A stretch of 63,949 bases of DNA from Nitrospirota bacterium (GTDB lineage Bacteria > Nitrospirota > Thermodesulfovibrionia > Thermodesulfovibrionales > UBA6898): contig SCQH01000064.1 in assembly GCA_004321925.1 (NCBI GenBank), positions 1-63,949 of the forward strand. The letters run 5' to 3'. Below are positions 27,410 through 37,221 of this stretch, piece by piece. A program made the translations under genes and the position numbers. Below the pieces are notes generated by a model. It was given only the letters and a program-made list of their open reading frames with translations, searched no databases and had not been told where the DNA came from. Position 1 is the first letter of the stretch. Each line of letters begins with the position of its first letter.

Positions 27410-28503
27410 GCGATGAACTTCAGAGGAAGGTCGAGCAGCTGACGACCCTGATGGAACTCTCTTCCCTGGTGAATTCGACCCTCGATACCCGGGAGATACG
27501 CCGCAGGGCGATAGAGGCAGCCACAAAGCTCGCTGGTACCGAGACCGGGAGCCTGCTTTTGCTGGACCCCGAGACCGGAGATCTCTTCTTCGAGGTGGCC
27601 CTCGGCGATAAAGGGGACCTGCTCAAGGAGATACGGCTTTCGAAGGGACAGGGCATCGCAGGCTGGGTGGCAGAGAGCGGCGAGGCGGTCATCATCAATG
27701 ACACACACTCAGATCCCCGGTTCTTCAAGGGCGCAGACAAGAAAAGCTCGTTCGATACCCGCAACATGATCTGTGTGCCGGTCGAGACAAAGGACAAGGT
27801 GATCGGGGTGCTCCAGGCGATCAATAAGCGCGAAGGCAGCTTCAGCGACGACGACAGGGATGTGCTGATGGCCCTCGCAAACCAGGTGGCCACGGCGATC
27901 GAGAACGCGAACCTCTATAACGAACTGAAAGAGACGTTCTACGGCACTGCCCAGGCCCTGGCCGAGACCATAGAAAAAAGGGACCCCTACACCGGCGGCC
28001 ATACGCACCGGGTCATGATCTACAGCATCGAGATCGGCAAGATGATGGGTCTGCCCGAAAAGGAGCTTGAGGACCTGAAGCTTGCCGCGATCCTGCATGA
28101 CATCGGGAAGATCGGGGTCAGGGACAGCATCCTGCTGAAGAACGACCGGCTCGACAAAGAGGAATGCCTGCTCATGAACCGCCATACCGAATACGGCTCT
28201 GAGATCCTTGAGCATGTCAAGAAGCTCAAGCATATGATCCCGGGGGTCAGGAGCCATCATGAAAAATACGACGGGACAGGCTATCCTGACAAGCTCAAGG
28301 GTGAGGATATCCCCTTCATAGCGCGGATCATTGCGGTGGCCGACACCTACGATGCAATGACGACCGACAGGCCCTACCGGAAGGCCCTCAGCACCCAGAC
28401 CGCCATTGAGGAGCTCCAGAGGTTCTCCGGCATACAGTTCGACGCTGAGGCGGTCAGGAACTTTGTGAACTACCTGAACAAAAGGGAAGAGCATGCTCCT
28501 TAA
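27406..28503 (+). CDS. GAF - HD-GYP domain protein (probable cyclic di-GMP phosphodiesterase)
   Basis: A 365-aa protein with GTG start overlapping trpA. A coiled N-terminal helix is followed by a GAF sensor domain (about residues 20-160; GIAGWVAESGEAVIINDTHS). The HD-GYP domain (about 170-355) has complete metal and GYP motifs: GGHTHRV, LHDIGKIGV, RSHHEKYDGTGYP, and AVADTYDAMTTDRPYR. It should hydrolyse cyclic di-GMP or a related dinucleotide in response to a ligand bound by GAF. Its place between trpA and accD is unusual. Confidence 0.9.
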   Translation: MSDELQRKVEQLTTLMELSSLVNSTLDTREIRRRAIEAATKLAGTETGSLLLLDPETGDLFFEVALGDKGDLLKEIRLSKGQGIAGWVAESGEAVIINDTHSDPRFFKGADKKSSFDTRNMICVPVETKDKVIGVLQAINKREGSFSDDDRDVLMALANQVATAIENANLYNELKETFYGTAQALAETIEKRDPYTGGHTHRVMIYSIEIGKMMGLPEKELEDLKLAAILHDIGKIGVRDSILLKNDRLDKEECLLMNRHTEYGSEILEHVKKLKHMIPGVRSHHEKYDGTGYPDKLKGEDIPFIARIIAVADTYDAMTTDRPYRKALSTQTAIEELQRFSGIQFDAEAVRNFVNYLNKREEHAP

Positions 28504-29254
28504 GGTCCTCGGCAGCTCCGGGGCCGAATACCCCGGCTATAACCCGCCCGCCTTCCTGATAGACGGGGCGCTGCTGCTTGACGCCGGCACCATCGGCTCC
28601 AAACTTACGGCCCGTGAGCAGCTGAAGATCAGGGACATCCTGATAACCCATTCCCATCTCGACCATGTCAAGGGGATACCCTTCCTTGCCGACAACATCA
28701 TCATCAACAGCGGGAAGACGACCATCACGGTCCATGGCATAAAGGAGACGCTCGACTCCCTGCGCAGGAACCTCCTCAACGACACGATATGGCCCGACTT
28801 CACAAAGATATCGGCAGCCATCGAACCGGTCCTGCGCTTAAAGAGGATCACCGCCGGAAGGCGTTTCAGGGTCGGCAAGTTCTCTGTCCGGGCGTATCCG
28901 GTCAACCATACGGTCCCAGCGGTCGGCTATGTCCTTGAGGACGACAAGGGCAGGACGCTGCTCTATACCGGGGACACAGGACCGACCTCTGCGATCTGGA
29001 AGGCCACTGAAAAGATGGATGCGGTCATCATAGAGGTCTCTTTCCCCGACAGCATGTCTGCCCTGGCAGCAAAGACCGGTCATATGACCCCCAGCCTGCT
29101 TGTCAAAGAGCTGGCCAAGATGAAGACGCCGCCGGGGAAGGTCTTTATCACCCACCCAAAGCCGCAGTATATTCAGCAGATTCGAAAAGAGCTGCACCGG
29201 ATCGGGCAGGCCAATATCGAGATGCTGATCGACGGCGCAACATACAGGATATGA
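28493..29254 (+). CDS. MBL-fold hydrolase, class II cyclic-nucleotide phosphodiesterase-like
   Basis: A 253-aa metallo-beta-lactamase-fold protein. The metal motif is ILITHSHLDHVKGIPFLADN (THxHxDH), with further ligands in VNHTVPAVGY and LLYTGDTGPTS and a late His in FITHPKPQY. The layout, with HSHLDHVKG and GYVLEDD ... LLYTGDTG, matches class II 3',5'-cyclic-nucleotide phosphodiesterases. It overlaps the HD-GYP gene by 11 bp, so two second-messenger-type hydrolases are coupled. Confidence 0.8.
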   Translation: MLLKVLGSSGAEYPGYNPPAFLIDGALLLDAGTIGSKLTAREQLKIRDILITHSHLDHVKGIPFLADNIIINSGKTTITVHGIKETLDSLRRNLLNDTIWPDFTKISAAIEPVLRLKRITAGRRFRVGKFSVRAYPVNHTVPAVGYVLEDDKGRTLLYTGDTGPTSAIWKATEKMDAVIIEVSFPDSMSALAAKTGHMTPSLLVKELAKMKTPPGKVFITHPKPQYIQQIRKELHRIGQANIEMLIDGATYRI

Positions 29255-29281
29255 TAAAAATAAAAGGAACCCAGGATATTT

Positions 29282-30115
29282 ATGGCATGGTTTAAAAAAG
29301 GCAAGGAACCGAAGACGGATAAGCTCGTCAAGATACCCGAAGGGCTCTGGGTCAAGTGCGACAGCTGCAAGGAGATCATCTATAGAAAAGAGATCGACAA
29401 GAACCTCAAGATCTGCCCCAAATGCAGCTACCACTTCCGGATAAGCGCCCGGGAGCGGCTCAGCTACATCGTTGACGAGGGGAGCTTTATTGAGACGGAC
29501 ATCGGCCTCACCTCGGACGACCCCCTGAATTTCAGGGACAAGGTCCCCTACAAGGATAAGCTCATCGACAACAAGGCCAAGAGCGGGCTTGAGGACGCAG
29601 CTATCTCAGGGGAGGCGACGGTCAACGGACATGAGGTCATGCTGGTCATCATGGACTTCTCCTTTATCGGCGGGAGCATGGGCTCGGTCGTCGGAGAAAA
29701 GATCGTCAGGTCTGCAGAGGCGGCTATCGAGACAAAAAGACCGCTGATAACCTTTGCCTCCTCGGGCGGGGCGCGGATGCAGGAAGGCATCTTCTCGCTC
29801 ATGCAGATGGCGAGGGTCTCGGCCGCGGTCGGCAGGCTCAAGGAAAATGGCAACCTCTTCATATCCATCCTTGCCGATCCGACCTTCGGCGGGGTCACTG
29901 CCAGTTTTGCGATGCTCGGGGACATCATACTGGCCGAACCCAAGAGCCTTATCGGCTTTGCAGGGAGGAACGTCATAGAGCAGACGATAAAGCAGCAGCT
30001 GCCGGAGGACTTTCAGCGGGCAGAGTTCCTGCTGGAGCACGGCTTCATCGACCGGATCGTTGACAGGAAGGATATCAAGCAGACCGTTTCACGGATAATC
30101 GAACTCCTTTCATGA
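29282..30115 (+). CDS. accD: acetyl-CoA carboxylase carboxyltransferase subunit beta
   Basis: A 277-aa carboxyltransferase beta subunit with the N-terminal zinc ribbon VKCDSCKEIIYRKEIDKNLK then ICPKC. The crotonase-type core has GGSMGSVVGEKI, FASSGGARMQEGIFSLMQM and PTFGGVTASFAMLGDIILAE. Together with AccA (not in the window) it moves CO2 from biotin to acetyl-CoA for fatty acid synthesis. It overlaps folC by 4 bp. The accD-folC pairing downstream of trpA is common in bacteria. Confidence 0.97.
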   Translation: MAWFKKGKEPKTDKLVKIPEGLWVKCDSCKEIIYRKEIDKNLKICPKCSYHFRISARERLSYIVDEGSFIETDIGLTSDDPLNFRDKVPYKDKLIDNKAKSGLEDAAISGEATVNGHEVMLVIMDFSFIGGSMGSVVGEKIVRSAEAAIETKRPLITFASSGGARMQEGIFSLMQMARVSAAVGRLKENGNLFISILADPTFGGVTASFAMLGDIILAEPKSLIGFAGRNVIEQTIKQQLPEDFQRAEFLLEHGFIDRIVDRKDIKQTVSRIIELLS

Positions 30116-31425
30116 GCTATCAGGGCACCATCGAGTATCTTTACGGGCTCCAGAAGTTCGGCATGAAATTCGGCCTTGATAATATCACAAGGCTCCTGGC
30201 TGCGGCCGGGGATCCTCACAAGGCCTTCCGCAGCGTCCATATAGCCGGCACCAACGGCAAGGGCTCCACGGCAGCTATGATCGATTCCATCCTCAGGACC
30301 GGCGGCTTCAGGACCGGCCTCTTCACCTCCCCCCATCTCGTGAGCTTCACCGAACGGATCAGGATCAACGCTCAGGAGATACCGGAGGCAGAGGTCGTCT
30401 CTCTCGCCGATGAGGTGCGGGCTCTCGCCGAGGACGGCTTAGACGACGATCTCTGCCCGACCTTTTTTGAGGTGGTCACCGCCATGGCCTTTATCTGGTT
30501 CAGGAGGCAGAAGGTCGACTGGGCAGTGATCGAGACAGGCCTCGGCGGCAGGCTCGACGCCACGAACATAATCATGCCCGAGGTTTCGGTCATCACGAAG
30601 ATTGGACATGACCATGCCGAGTTCCTCGGTACGACCCTCGAAGAGATCGCGGCCGAAAAGGCCGGGATCATCAAGCAGGCCGTCCCCGTTGTCACGGCAG
30701 ACCAGACGCCCGGGGTGTTGCAGGTGCTGAAGCAGAAGGCAGCGGCAAAACAGGCCCCTCTGTCCGTCTTTATGAAGGACTTTTCCTCTGAGCTTCTGAC
30801 TGCCTCCCCCGGCAGGACAACCTTCCGCTACACCGGCAGCAGGGTCTTCGAGCAGATCTCGGTCCCTCTTTCAGGGGCACACCAGATGACGAATGCCTCC
30901 CTGGCGACAAGGACTGCCGAGCTGCTCAGCGCAAGGTTCCCCGAGATGTCTCTCGACATACAGCGGGGGCTCGCGGATGTCTCCTGGCCGGGAAGGCTTG
31001 AGATGGTCTCTGATGCACCCCCGATACTCATTGACGGCGCGCATAACCCGCAGGCTGCAGAGGCCCTCGCCGTCTATCTCCGGGGACTGCTGGCCAAAGA
31101 CTATGAACGGATCATCGGCATCTTCGGGGTCATGGGGGATAAGGACATCTCAGGCATCCTCAGGCCCCTCATCCCGCTTGCCTCGGAGATCATCTTCACG
31201 GCCCCGGCCTATGGCAGGGCAGCCTCACCAGAGCGGCTCAGTCAAGAGGCAGCTCAGGCCGGGAAACAGGTCAGAACAGCCCCGACCGTTGCCGGGGCGC
31301 TCGGTCTTGCCAGGGGCCTCTATCAGCCGGGCGACCTCATTGTGGTGACCGGCTCCTTCTATACGATCGGTGAGGCCCGGGAGGCCCTCGGCTGCAAAGG
31401 TATCCTGACGAGGCTGAGGGAATGA
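30112..31425 (+). CDS. folC: bifunctional folylpolyglutamate/dihydrofolate synthase
   Basis: A 437-aa Mur-ligase-family enzyme that adds glutamate to folates. The ATP loop is HIAGTNGKGSTAAM at residues about 42-55. FTSPHLVSFTERIRIN, VIETGLGGRLDATNI, ITKIGHDHAEFLG and ILIDGAHNPQA complete the family pattern. It overlaps accD and lptD by 4 bp on each side (ATGA). Confidence 0.96.
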   Translation: MSYQGTIEYLYGLQKFGMKFGLDNITRLLAAAGDPHKAFRSVHIAGTNGKGSTAAMIDSILRTGGFRTGLFTSPHLVSFTERIRINAQEIPEAEVVSLADEVRALAEDGLDDDLCPTFFEVVTAMAFIWFRRQKVDWAVIETGLGGRLDATNIIMPEVSVITKIGHDHAEFLGTTLEEIAAEKAGIIKQAVPVVTADQTPGVLQVLKQKAAAKQAPLSVFMKDFSSELLTASPGRTTFRYTGSRVFEQISVPLSGAHQMTNASLATRTAELLSARFPEMSLDIQRGLADVSWPGRLEMVSDAPPILIDGAHNPQAAEALAVYLRGLLAKDYERIIGIFGVMGDKDISGILRPLIPLASEIIFTAPAYGRAASPERLSQEAAQAGKQVRTAPTVAGALGLARGLYQPGDLIVVTGSFYTIGEAREALGCKGILTRLRE

Positions 31426-33398
31426 ATAAGGAACTCAGAGCGTCAGCGGCATATACCGGGGTCCTTCTGCTTCTGCTTATCTCCTTTCAGGCTCTCTGCT
31501 TCACGGGCATCTGCTCCGCAGCAGATGCGACGTCGACCTCCCTCACCTCCGACAGTCTCCAATATTACTCAGACACGAAGAAATATGTGGCCACAGGCTC
31601 GGTGACCGCAACAAGAGGCGATGCGGTGATCAAGGCGGATGAGATCACCTATTCCGAGGACTCCTCCGAGGTCCTTGCCTCGGGGAATGTCACCTTTGAT
31701 GACCAGGAGACCTCGATCAAGGCTGAAAGGGCCGAGTTCAATATGGAGGCAAAGACCGGCAGGCTCTACAAGGCCGAATTCCTGCAGAAGAAGACTCATT
31801 ACCATCTCCTGGGTGAGATGATAGAAAAGAGGGGGGAGAATTACTATTACAGCCCTGAGGCGACCTTCACCACCTGCGACCTGCCGATGCCTGAATGGTG
31901 TTTTAAGGGAAAAGAGATCACAGCGGTCGTCGGCGATACCTTTAAGGCAAAGGATGTCTCCTTCCTCGTCAAGGACCACCCTCTCTTTTACTCCCCCTAT
32001 TTCTGGGCCTCGATCAACAAGGAACGGCATACCGGTTTTCTGCTCCCTACCCCAAGCTACAGCAAGACAAGGGGTGCGGGGATAAACCTTCCCTTTTTCT
32101 GGGCGATCTCCGAGAACAGGGACATGACGCTCAGCCTCGACACATACAGCAGGCGAGGGGTCGGCACGGGGCTTGAGTATCGCTCTCTGGATATCGGGGA
32201 GATCAGGAGCAACGGGTGGGTCTATTATATTAAAGACACGCTATTGAACAAAGATTTCCTCGAGGTACGGGCTACCCATGAGGACAGGGACCGGGGCCCC
32301 CTCAGGGGCTTCCTGAACATCAATTATGTGAACGAGAAGGATTTTTACCGTGAATATACGTCCTACCGGGACATCCGCATCCAGAGATATCTCGAATCAA
32401 CGGCTGAAGTGGCCCTGCCTCTCGACAATGCCAGGCTCTACCTGCTTTCACAATATTGGGTCGACCTGAAGAACAGCAACGGCAGCATACCCCAGAGGCT
32501 CCCTGAGGCCGGCTTTGTGCAGAACTATTCACGGCTTGGCCAGATCATGCTCACGACCTCGGCAACCGCCTCGAACATGCTCCGGGAGAACGGGATCTCT
32601 GCGACACGTTTCGATATCTACCCCCGGATCCTGCATTCGGTCGGCAAGGATATCACCCTTTCCCAGATCGTCGGCCTGAGGAACACCTTTTACTCCTTTT
32701 ATAAGGGGGGCGGCGAAGACAGCACTGCCGACCGGACCGCCTTTGAGTATGACCTCACCGGCCATATGCGGCTCCAGCGTAGCTACGGCCTTATCAGGCA
32801 TATCCTGGAACCGTCCGTCAGGTACCACGTTGTCTCTGTGTCCAAAAACAGCCTGCCGCTCTTTGATGCGACCGAGCTTTATAAGAATACCTCGGCAATC
32901 GAGCTTTCGGTCCTGAACCGGGGCATCGTCAAGGGCAGCGAGGTGCTGACGCTCAGGGTGACCCAGGGGATAGAGACGGACAACGACAACCGGCCGCTGC
33001 AGCCGTTGAGGTTCGACGCGGGGATGACGGTCCCTCTGCCGCTGAGCGTTACCACCACCTATGATTATTATGCCAGCAGGATAGAGACCGCGAGCGCCGA
33101 TGTCAGCATACCGCTCAGCAAGGCCACGGTATCTCTCGGCCAGAGGTATAACCACACCGAAAATATCCATGTCTATACGGCCGGCCTTGATCTCAGCCCG
33201 TCAAAGGAGCTCCACCTGACCGGGACCCTCTGGTACGACACCAGGGGGGGCGGTCTGCAGGACCTGCATGCCACACTGAAGTATACGCGCCAGTGCTGGA
33301 GCATGCGCCTGGAGGCTGACAAGAAACCGGGGGACTTTTCGATGAAGGTCATGTTCGAGCTCTCCGGCATCAGCACGAGGATGGGCTCGAAAAAATAA
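31422..33398 (+). CDS. lptD: LPS-assembly protein LptD
   Basis: A 658-aa outer-membrane beta-barrel protein that inserts lipopolysaccharide. The signal peptide reaches about residue 35 (ending CSAADA). An OstA/LptA-like beta-jellyroll covers about 38-150 (SLQYYSDTKKYVATGSVTAT, ASGNVTFDDQETSIKAERAE), with a conserved Cys pair in CDLPMPEWC, then barrel strands. Shorter than E. coli LptD (784 aa) but normal for many other phyla. It shows the organism has LPS. Confidence 0.92.
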   Translation: MNKELRASAAYTGVLLLLLISFQALCFTGICSAADATSTSLTSDSLQYYSDTKKYVATGSVTATRGDAVIKADEITYSEDSSEVLASGNVTFDDQETSIKAERAEFNMEAKTGRLYKAEFLQKKTHYHLLGEMIEKRGENYYYSPEATFTTCDLPMPEWCFKGKEITAVVGDTFKAKDVSFLVKDHPLFYSPYFWASINKERHTGFLLPTPSYSKTRGAGINLPFFWAISENRDMTLSLDTYSRRGVGTGLEYRSLDIGEIRSNGWVYYIKDTLLNKDFLEVRATHEDRDRGPLRGFLNINYVNEKDFYREYTSYRDIRIQRYLESTAEVALPLDNARLYLLSQYWVDLKNSNGSIPQRLPEAGFVQNYSRLGQIMLTTSATASNMLRENGISATRFDIYPRILHSVGKDITLSQIVGLRNTFYSFYKGGGEDSTADRTAFEYDLTGHMRLQRSYGLIRHILEPSVRYHVVSVSKNSLPLFDATELYKNTSAIELSVLNRGIVKGSEVLTLRVTQGIETDNDNRPLQPLRFDAGMTVPLPLSVTTTYDYYASRIETASADVSIPLSKATVSLGQRYNHTENIHVYTAGLDLSPSKELHLTGTLWYDTRGGGLQDLHATLKYTRQCWSMRLEADKKPGDFSMKVMFELSGISTRMGSKK

Positions 33399-33467
33399 CC
33401 GGACGGTTCGATTGATAAAAAGAGCCCGGATTGGGTAAAATATACGATCAATTTCAGGAGGAGCACA

Positions 33468-33668
33468 GTGAAAGCAGGAATTCACCCGGATTACAAGGAA
33501 GTAAAGGTTGCCTGTGCATGCGGAGAGGCCTATGTCACACGGTCGACAAGGAAGGACATCCACCTTGATATATGCGCAAGGTGCCACCCGTTCTATACCG
33601 GCAAACAGAAGATACTCGACGCTGAAGGCAGGGTAGAGAAGTTCAAGAAGAAATACGCCAAGCAGTAG
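33468..33668 (+). CDS. rpmE: 50S ribosomal protein L31, zinc type
   Basis: A 66-aa ribosomal protein, GTG start behind AGGAGG. Four Cys fit the zinc-binding (C+) form: [19 protein letters not shown], then [14 protein letters not shown]. It begins as [12 protein letters not shown], as usual for L31. A strong terminator follows. Confidence 0.97.
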   Translation: MKAGIHPDYKEVKVACACGEAYVTRSTRKDIHLDICARCHPFYTGKQKILDAEGRVEKFKKKYAKQ

Positions 33669-33689
33669 ATAAGTAGCGGCATTATTCCG

Positions 33690-33722
33690 AACAGGAAATC
33701 CATATGGATTTCCTGTTTTTTT
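33690..33722 (+). terminator. rho-independent terminator after rpmE
   Basis: A 12-bp perfect stem AACAGGAAATCC / GGATTTCCTGTT with loop ATAT, running into seven T. Confidence 0.9.
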
Positions 33723-33747
33723 CTGTCAAAATACTCGGCACTAAAGG

Positions 33748-34632
33748 ATGAACGTGAAAAATATCGGCGGGCAGGCGGTTATCGAAGGGGTCATGATGAA
33801 GGGCCCGGGGAGCTGGACCGTGGCGGTCAGGGACCAGGCAGGCAGGATCCATCTCAAGAAGGAGAGGCTTGACCCCACAGCGGCGTTCCTCAAAAAGCCT
33901 GTCATCCGGGGGGTCGTTGCCCTGTTCCAGGCCCTCAGCATCGGCATAAAGGCGATCGAGTTCTCTGCCGGCAAGGCCTATGAAGAGGAGGAGCAGGAGA
34001 GCCTCAGCAAGATGTCGCTGATGCTCACGATCGCGGCCTCGATCCTGCTGAGCATCGGACTGTTCATACTCCTCCCCCTGTATGCCACCAAGCTGCTGGG
34101 GCTGCTTTACCATGGGGTCGTAAAAAATTCTTTATTCTTTAATCTGACGGACGGGCTTATCAGGGTCCTCATCTTCATCATCTATGTCGTCGCTATAGGG
34201 TTCTGGAAGGAGATGGCCAGGATCTTCATGTATCACGGGGCAGAGCATAAGGTCATCCATGCATATGAAGAAGGCAGAGAACTGTCGGTGGCCGGCGTCA
34301 GGGAATTCAGCACACGCCATCCGCGCTGCGGCACCAGCTTCCTGATGATCGTCATGGTCATCAGCATCCTTGTCTTTTCGTTCATCCCGCAGCAGTGGCC
34401 TTTCCTGTTCAAATTCCTCTCCCGGATCGTCCTGATCCCCCTCATTGCAGGTTCCTCGTTCGAATTCCTGAAGCTCTCGGCGAAGTGGCAGCATAACGCC
34501 CTCATGCATGCCATGATCGTCCCGGGCCTGCTGCTGCAGCGCCTGACGACCAGGGAACCGGACGATGCCCAGATCGAGGTGGCCCTCGCCGCGCTGACCG
34601 AGGTCCTGAAGCTGGAAGAAGAGCATGCTTGA
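33748..34632 (+). CDS. DUF1385 family membrane protein
   Basis: A 294-aa protein matching DUF1385: [20 protein letters not shown] at the start, membrane helices at about residues 90-115 and 130-155, then [25 protein letters not shown] and two more helices ending [10 protein letters not shown]. The GTG at 33754 (MKNIGG-like) is better spaced from AAAGGA than the ATG at 33748, so it may be the true start. The family often precedes prfA, but its role is unknown. It overlaps prfA by 8 bp. Confidence 0.88.
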   Translation: MNVKNIGGQAVIEGVMMKGPGSWTVAVRDQAGRIHLKKERLDPTAAFLKKPVIRGVVALFQALSIGIKAIEFSAGKAYEEEEQESLSKMSLMLTIAASILLSIGLFILLPLYATKLLGLLYHGVVKNSLFFNLTDGLIRVLIFIIYVVAIGFWKEMARIFMYHGAEHKVIHAYEEGRELSVAGVREFSTRHPRCGTSFLMIVMVISILVFSFIPQQWPFLFKFLSRIVLIPLIAGSSFEFLKLSAKWQHNALMHAMIVPGLLLQRLTTREPDDAQIEVALAALTEVLKLEEEHA

Positions 34633-35689
34633 CAAGCTCAGGTCCATCGAGGAGAAGTACGAGAACCTGACCGTCCTGCTGATGGACCCCAAGGTCCATG
34701 CCAACCAGGCAGAGTTCCAGAAATATTCGCGGGAGAACTCCGATCTCCAGCCCCTCGTCGAAAAGATACGGGAATATAAGACCCTGATGCAGGACCTGCA
34801 TGCGGCCGAGGAGATCCTGAACGGGAGCGATCCCGAACTGAAGGAGCTTGCCCAGGCAGAACTGGACGATCTGAAGAAGAAAAGGCCGGCCATGGAGGAC
34901 GAACTGAAGCTGATGCTCCTTCCGATCGATCCCCGGGACTCAAAGAACGTTATTTTGGAGATCAGGGCAGGCACCGGCGGGGAAGAAGCGGCCCTCTTCG
35001 CCGCCAACCTCTTCCGGATGTATACCAAGTATGCCGAATCAAAGAAATGGAAGGTCGAGCTGATCAGCATGAACGCTACCGGGCTGGGGGGCATCAAGGA
35101 GGTGGTCGCCTCGATCATGGGCAAAGGCGCTTACAGCAAGCTCAAATATGAAAGCGGCGTCCACCGGGTCCAGCGTGTCCCGTCGACAGAGGCCTCAGGC
35201 AGGATACATACCTCCGCAGCAACCGTAGCGGTCCTCCCCGAGGCTGAGGAGGTCGACATAAAGGTAGAGAACAAGGACCTCAGGATAGACACCTTCTGTT
35301 CCTCGGGCGCCGGCGGCCAGAGCGTCAATACGACCTACTCTGCGGTCAGGATCGTGCATATACCGACGGGGCTTGTGGTGCAGTGCCAGGATGAGCGATC
35401 CCAGACCAAAAACAGGGACAAGGCGATGAAGGTCCTCAGGTCCAGGCTCTACGAGATGGAGATAGAGGAAAAGGAAAAGGAACGGGCTCAGGACAGAAAG
35501 TCCCAGGTCGGCTCCGGCGACCGGAGCGAACGCATCAGGACCTACAACTACCCGCAGAACCGCATCTCGGACCACCGAACCGGCCTGACCCTCTATAAGC
35601 TCGAGCAAGTGATGGAAGGCAGCCTCGACGAGGTCTTCGACAACATGAACACCTATTTCAATGCTGAAAGGCTCAGAGAACTTACCTGA
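34625..35689 (+). CDS. prfA: peptide chain release factor 1
   Basis: A 354-aa class I release factor reading UAA/UAG. The GGQ loop is [18 protein letters not shown], and the codon-recognition region is [10 protein letters not shown] ... [20 protein letters not shown]. The N-terminus ([15 protein letters not shown]) and the C-terminal [16 protein letters not shown] are standard. It is followed after 21 bp by prmC, whose product methylates the GGQ glutamine. Confidence 0.97.
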   Translation: MLDKLRSIEEKYENLTVLLMDPKVHANQAEFQKYSRENSDLQPLVEKIREYKTLMQDLHAAEEILNGSDPELKELAQAELDDLKKKRPAMEDELKLMLLPIDPRDSKNVILEIRAGTGGEEAALFAANLFRMYTKYAESKKWKVELISMNATGLGGIKEVVASIMGKGAYSKLKYESGVHRVQRVPSTEASGRIHTSAATVAVLPEAEEVDIKVENKDLRIDTFCSSGAGGQSVNTTYSAVRIVHIPTGLVVQCQDERSQTKNRDKAMKVLRSRLYEMEIEEKEKERAQDRKSQVGSGDRSERIRTYNYPQNRISDHRTGLTLYKLEQVMEGSLDEVFDNMNTYFNAERLRELT

Positions 35690-35710
35690 CCGGGTCCCGG
35701 GACGGCCTGC

Positions 35711-36571
35711 ATGAGGGTCCTTGAGGCGGTCAGATATTCGCTGGAGGTCCTCAGCGCAGCAGGCATAGATGATCCCCCCGCAGATGCCGAGGGCCTGGTC
35801 CTTCATTGCGCGGGACTTGAGCGGCTCACGGCCTACACGGACAACCCCGAGATCGGGCCGCAGCTCGTTGCGAAGATAAAAAAGCTGACCGGCCGCAGGG
35901 CCAGGGGAGAGCCACTGCAGTATATTGTGGGACACATGACCTTCTGCGGCCTGGAGATCGCGGTCGGCAGGGGCGTGCTCATCCCGCGGCCGGAGACCGA
36001 ACTGCTGGTCGAAGAGGCAGTAAGAACATTGAAGCAGAAGGCGTTAACCGCAGCGCCGATGTCCATACTTGACCTTTGTACCGGCAGCGGCTGCATCGCC
36101 CTTGCCCTTGCCCTGGATTTCCCCGGTGCAGAGGTCATTGGCACTGATCTGTCGGTGAAGGCCCTGCGTTATGCCAGAAAGAATGCAGCCGCTAACGGGA
36201 TCCGGACGGTAGCCTTCAAAAAAGGCTCCCTTTTCGGGCCGGTAAAAAAAGGGATGCGGTTCGATCTCATCACCGCAAACCCGCCCTATATCTGCAGCGC
36301 CGAAATACCCGGCCTGCAGAGAGAGGTGCGGGACTGGGAGCCGGTGACGGCCCTTGACGGAGGGGCTGACGGCCTGGACTTTTACCGCGCTATCCTTTCC
36401 GGGGCCGGCGGATACCTGAAGCCTGACGGCGCCCTTGTCATGGAACTGGGCTATGGCCAGGCAGCCGCCGTGACAGGCCTCGCCCGGCAGCATGGTTTCA
36501 GGGCGATCGAGGTTGTCAGGGACTTTGCCGGGCTCGAGAGGATCATGAAGGCCCGGACCGCGGAGACATGA
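35711..36571 (+). CDS. prmC: release factor glutamine methyltransferase
   Basis: A 286-aa AdoMet-dependent N5-glutamine methyltransferase acting on the GGQ of RF1/RF2. The catalytic NPPY is in ITANPPYICSAEIPG, the AdoMet loop is LDLCTGSGCIALALA, and the PrmC entry motif GVLIPRPETELLVEEA is present. It is placed next to its substrate gene prfA as in many bacteria. Confidence 0.96.
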   Translation: MRVLEAVRYSLEVLSAAGIDDPPADAEGLVLHCAGLERLTAYTDNPEIGPQLVAKIKKLTGRRARGEPLQYIVGHMTFCGLEIAVGRGVLIPRPETELLVEEAVRTLKQKALTAAPMSILDLCTGSGCIALALALDFPGAEVIGTDLSVKALRYARKNAAANGIRTVAFKKGSLFGPVKKGMRFDLITANPPYICSAEIPGLQREVRDWEPVTALDGGADGLDFYRAILSGAGGYLKPDGALVMELGYGQAAAVTGLARQHGFRAIEVVRDFAGLERIMKARTAET

Positions 36572-36584
36572 GATGCTGCCGGTA

Positions 36585-36613
36585 TTGACATTTATATAAA
36601 GTCGTCTTATCAT
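36585..36613 (+). promoter_or_regulatory. promoter of the arginine decarboxylase-agmatinase operon
   Basis: TTGACA (36585-36590), 17-bp spacer, TATCAT (36608-36613). It gives a leader of about 55 nt ending in AGGAGG before the ATG at 36675. Confidence 0.75.
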
Positions 36614-36674
36614 TCAAACTATTAAAGTTCAGCACCCGAGCTTACTACTATAGAGTCTCACAGGAGGATTAACG

Positions 36675-37220
36675 ATGACACCCAAAAAAGTATTCTTTAC
36701 CAAAGGGGTTGGCGTACATAAAGACAGGCTTTCATCTTTCGAGGTCGCGCTCAGGAGCGCAGGCATCGAAAAGTGCAACCTGGTCTATGTCTCGAGCATA
36801 CTGCCGCCCAACTGCAAGATCCTTTCACGCAGTGCAGGGCTGAAACTCTTGTCCCCGGGTGAGATCACCTTCTGCGTCATGTCCCGGAACGAGACGAATG
36901 AACCGAACCGCCTTATCTCTGCAGCGGTCGGTGTCGCCATGCCGAAGGATTTTTCGAACTACGGGTACCTCTCGGAGCATCATGCCTTTGGTGAAAAGGC
37001 CATTGTCTCGGGGGATTACGCAGAGGACCTCGCGGCGACCATGCTTGCCACGACCCTCGGCATCCCTTTTGACTCGAATCAGGCCTGGGACGAGCGCAAA
37101 CAGGTCTACCGGGCGAGCGGCCACATATTCAAGACAAATAATATATGCCAATCCTACCAGGGCAACAAAGACGGCCTCTGGACCACGGTCCTTTCGGCCG
37201 CGGTCTTTATCATGGAGTAG
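36675..37220 (+). CDS. pdaD: pyruvoyl-dependent arginine decarboxylase
   Basis: A 181-aa proenzyme of the PvlArgDC family. The self-cleavage region is [13 protein letters not shown], with Ser40-Ser41 as the likely cut that creates the pyruvoyl cofactor. [18 protein letters not shown] and the [13 protein letters not shown] stretch fit the family. It makes agmatine from arginine in the cytoplasm. The agmatinase gene follows after 1 bp, so the two act in sequence to putrescine. Mainly known from archaea and some bacteria, so its origin may be by transfer. Confidence 0.92.
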   Translation: MTPKKVFFTKGVGVHKDRLSSFEVALRSAGIEKCNLVYVSSILPPNCKILSRSAGLKLLSPGEITFCVMSRNETNEPNRLISAAVGVAMPKDFSNYGYLSEHHAFGEKAIVSGDYAEDLAATMLATTLGIPFDSNQAWDERKQVYRASGHIFKTNNICQSYQGNKDGLWTTVLSAAVFIME

Positions 37221-37221
37221 G

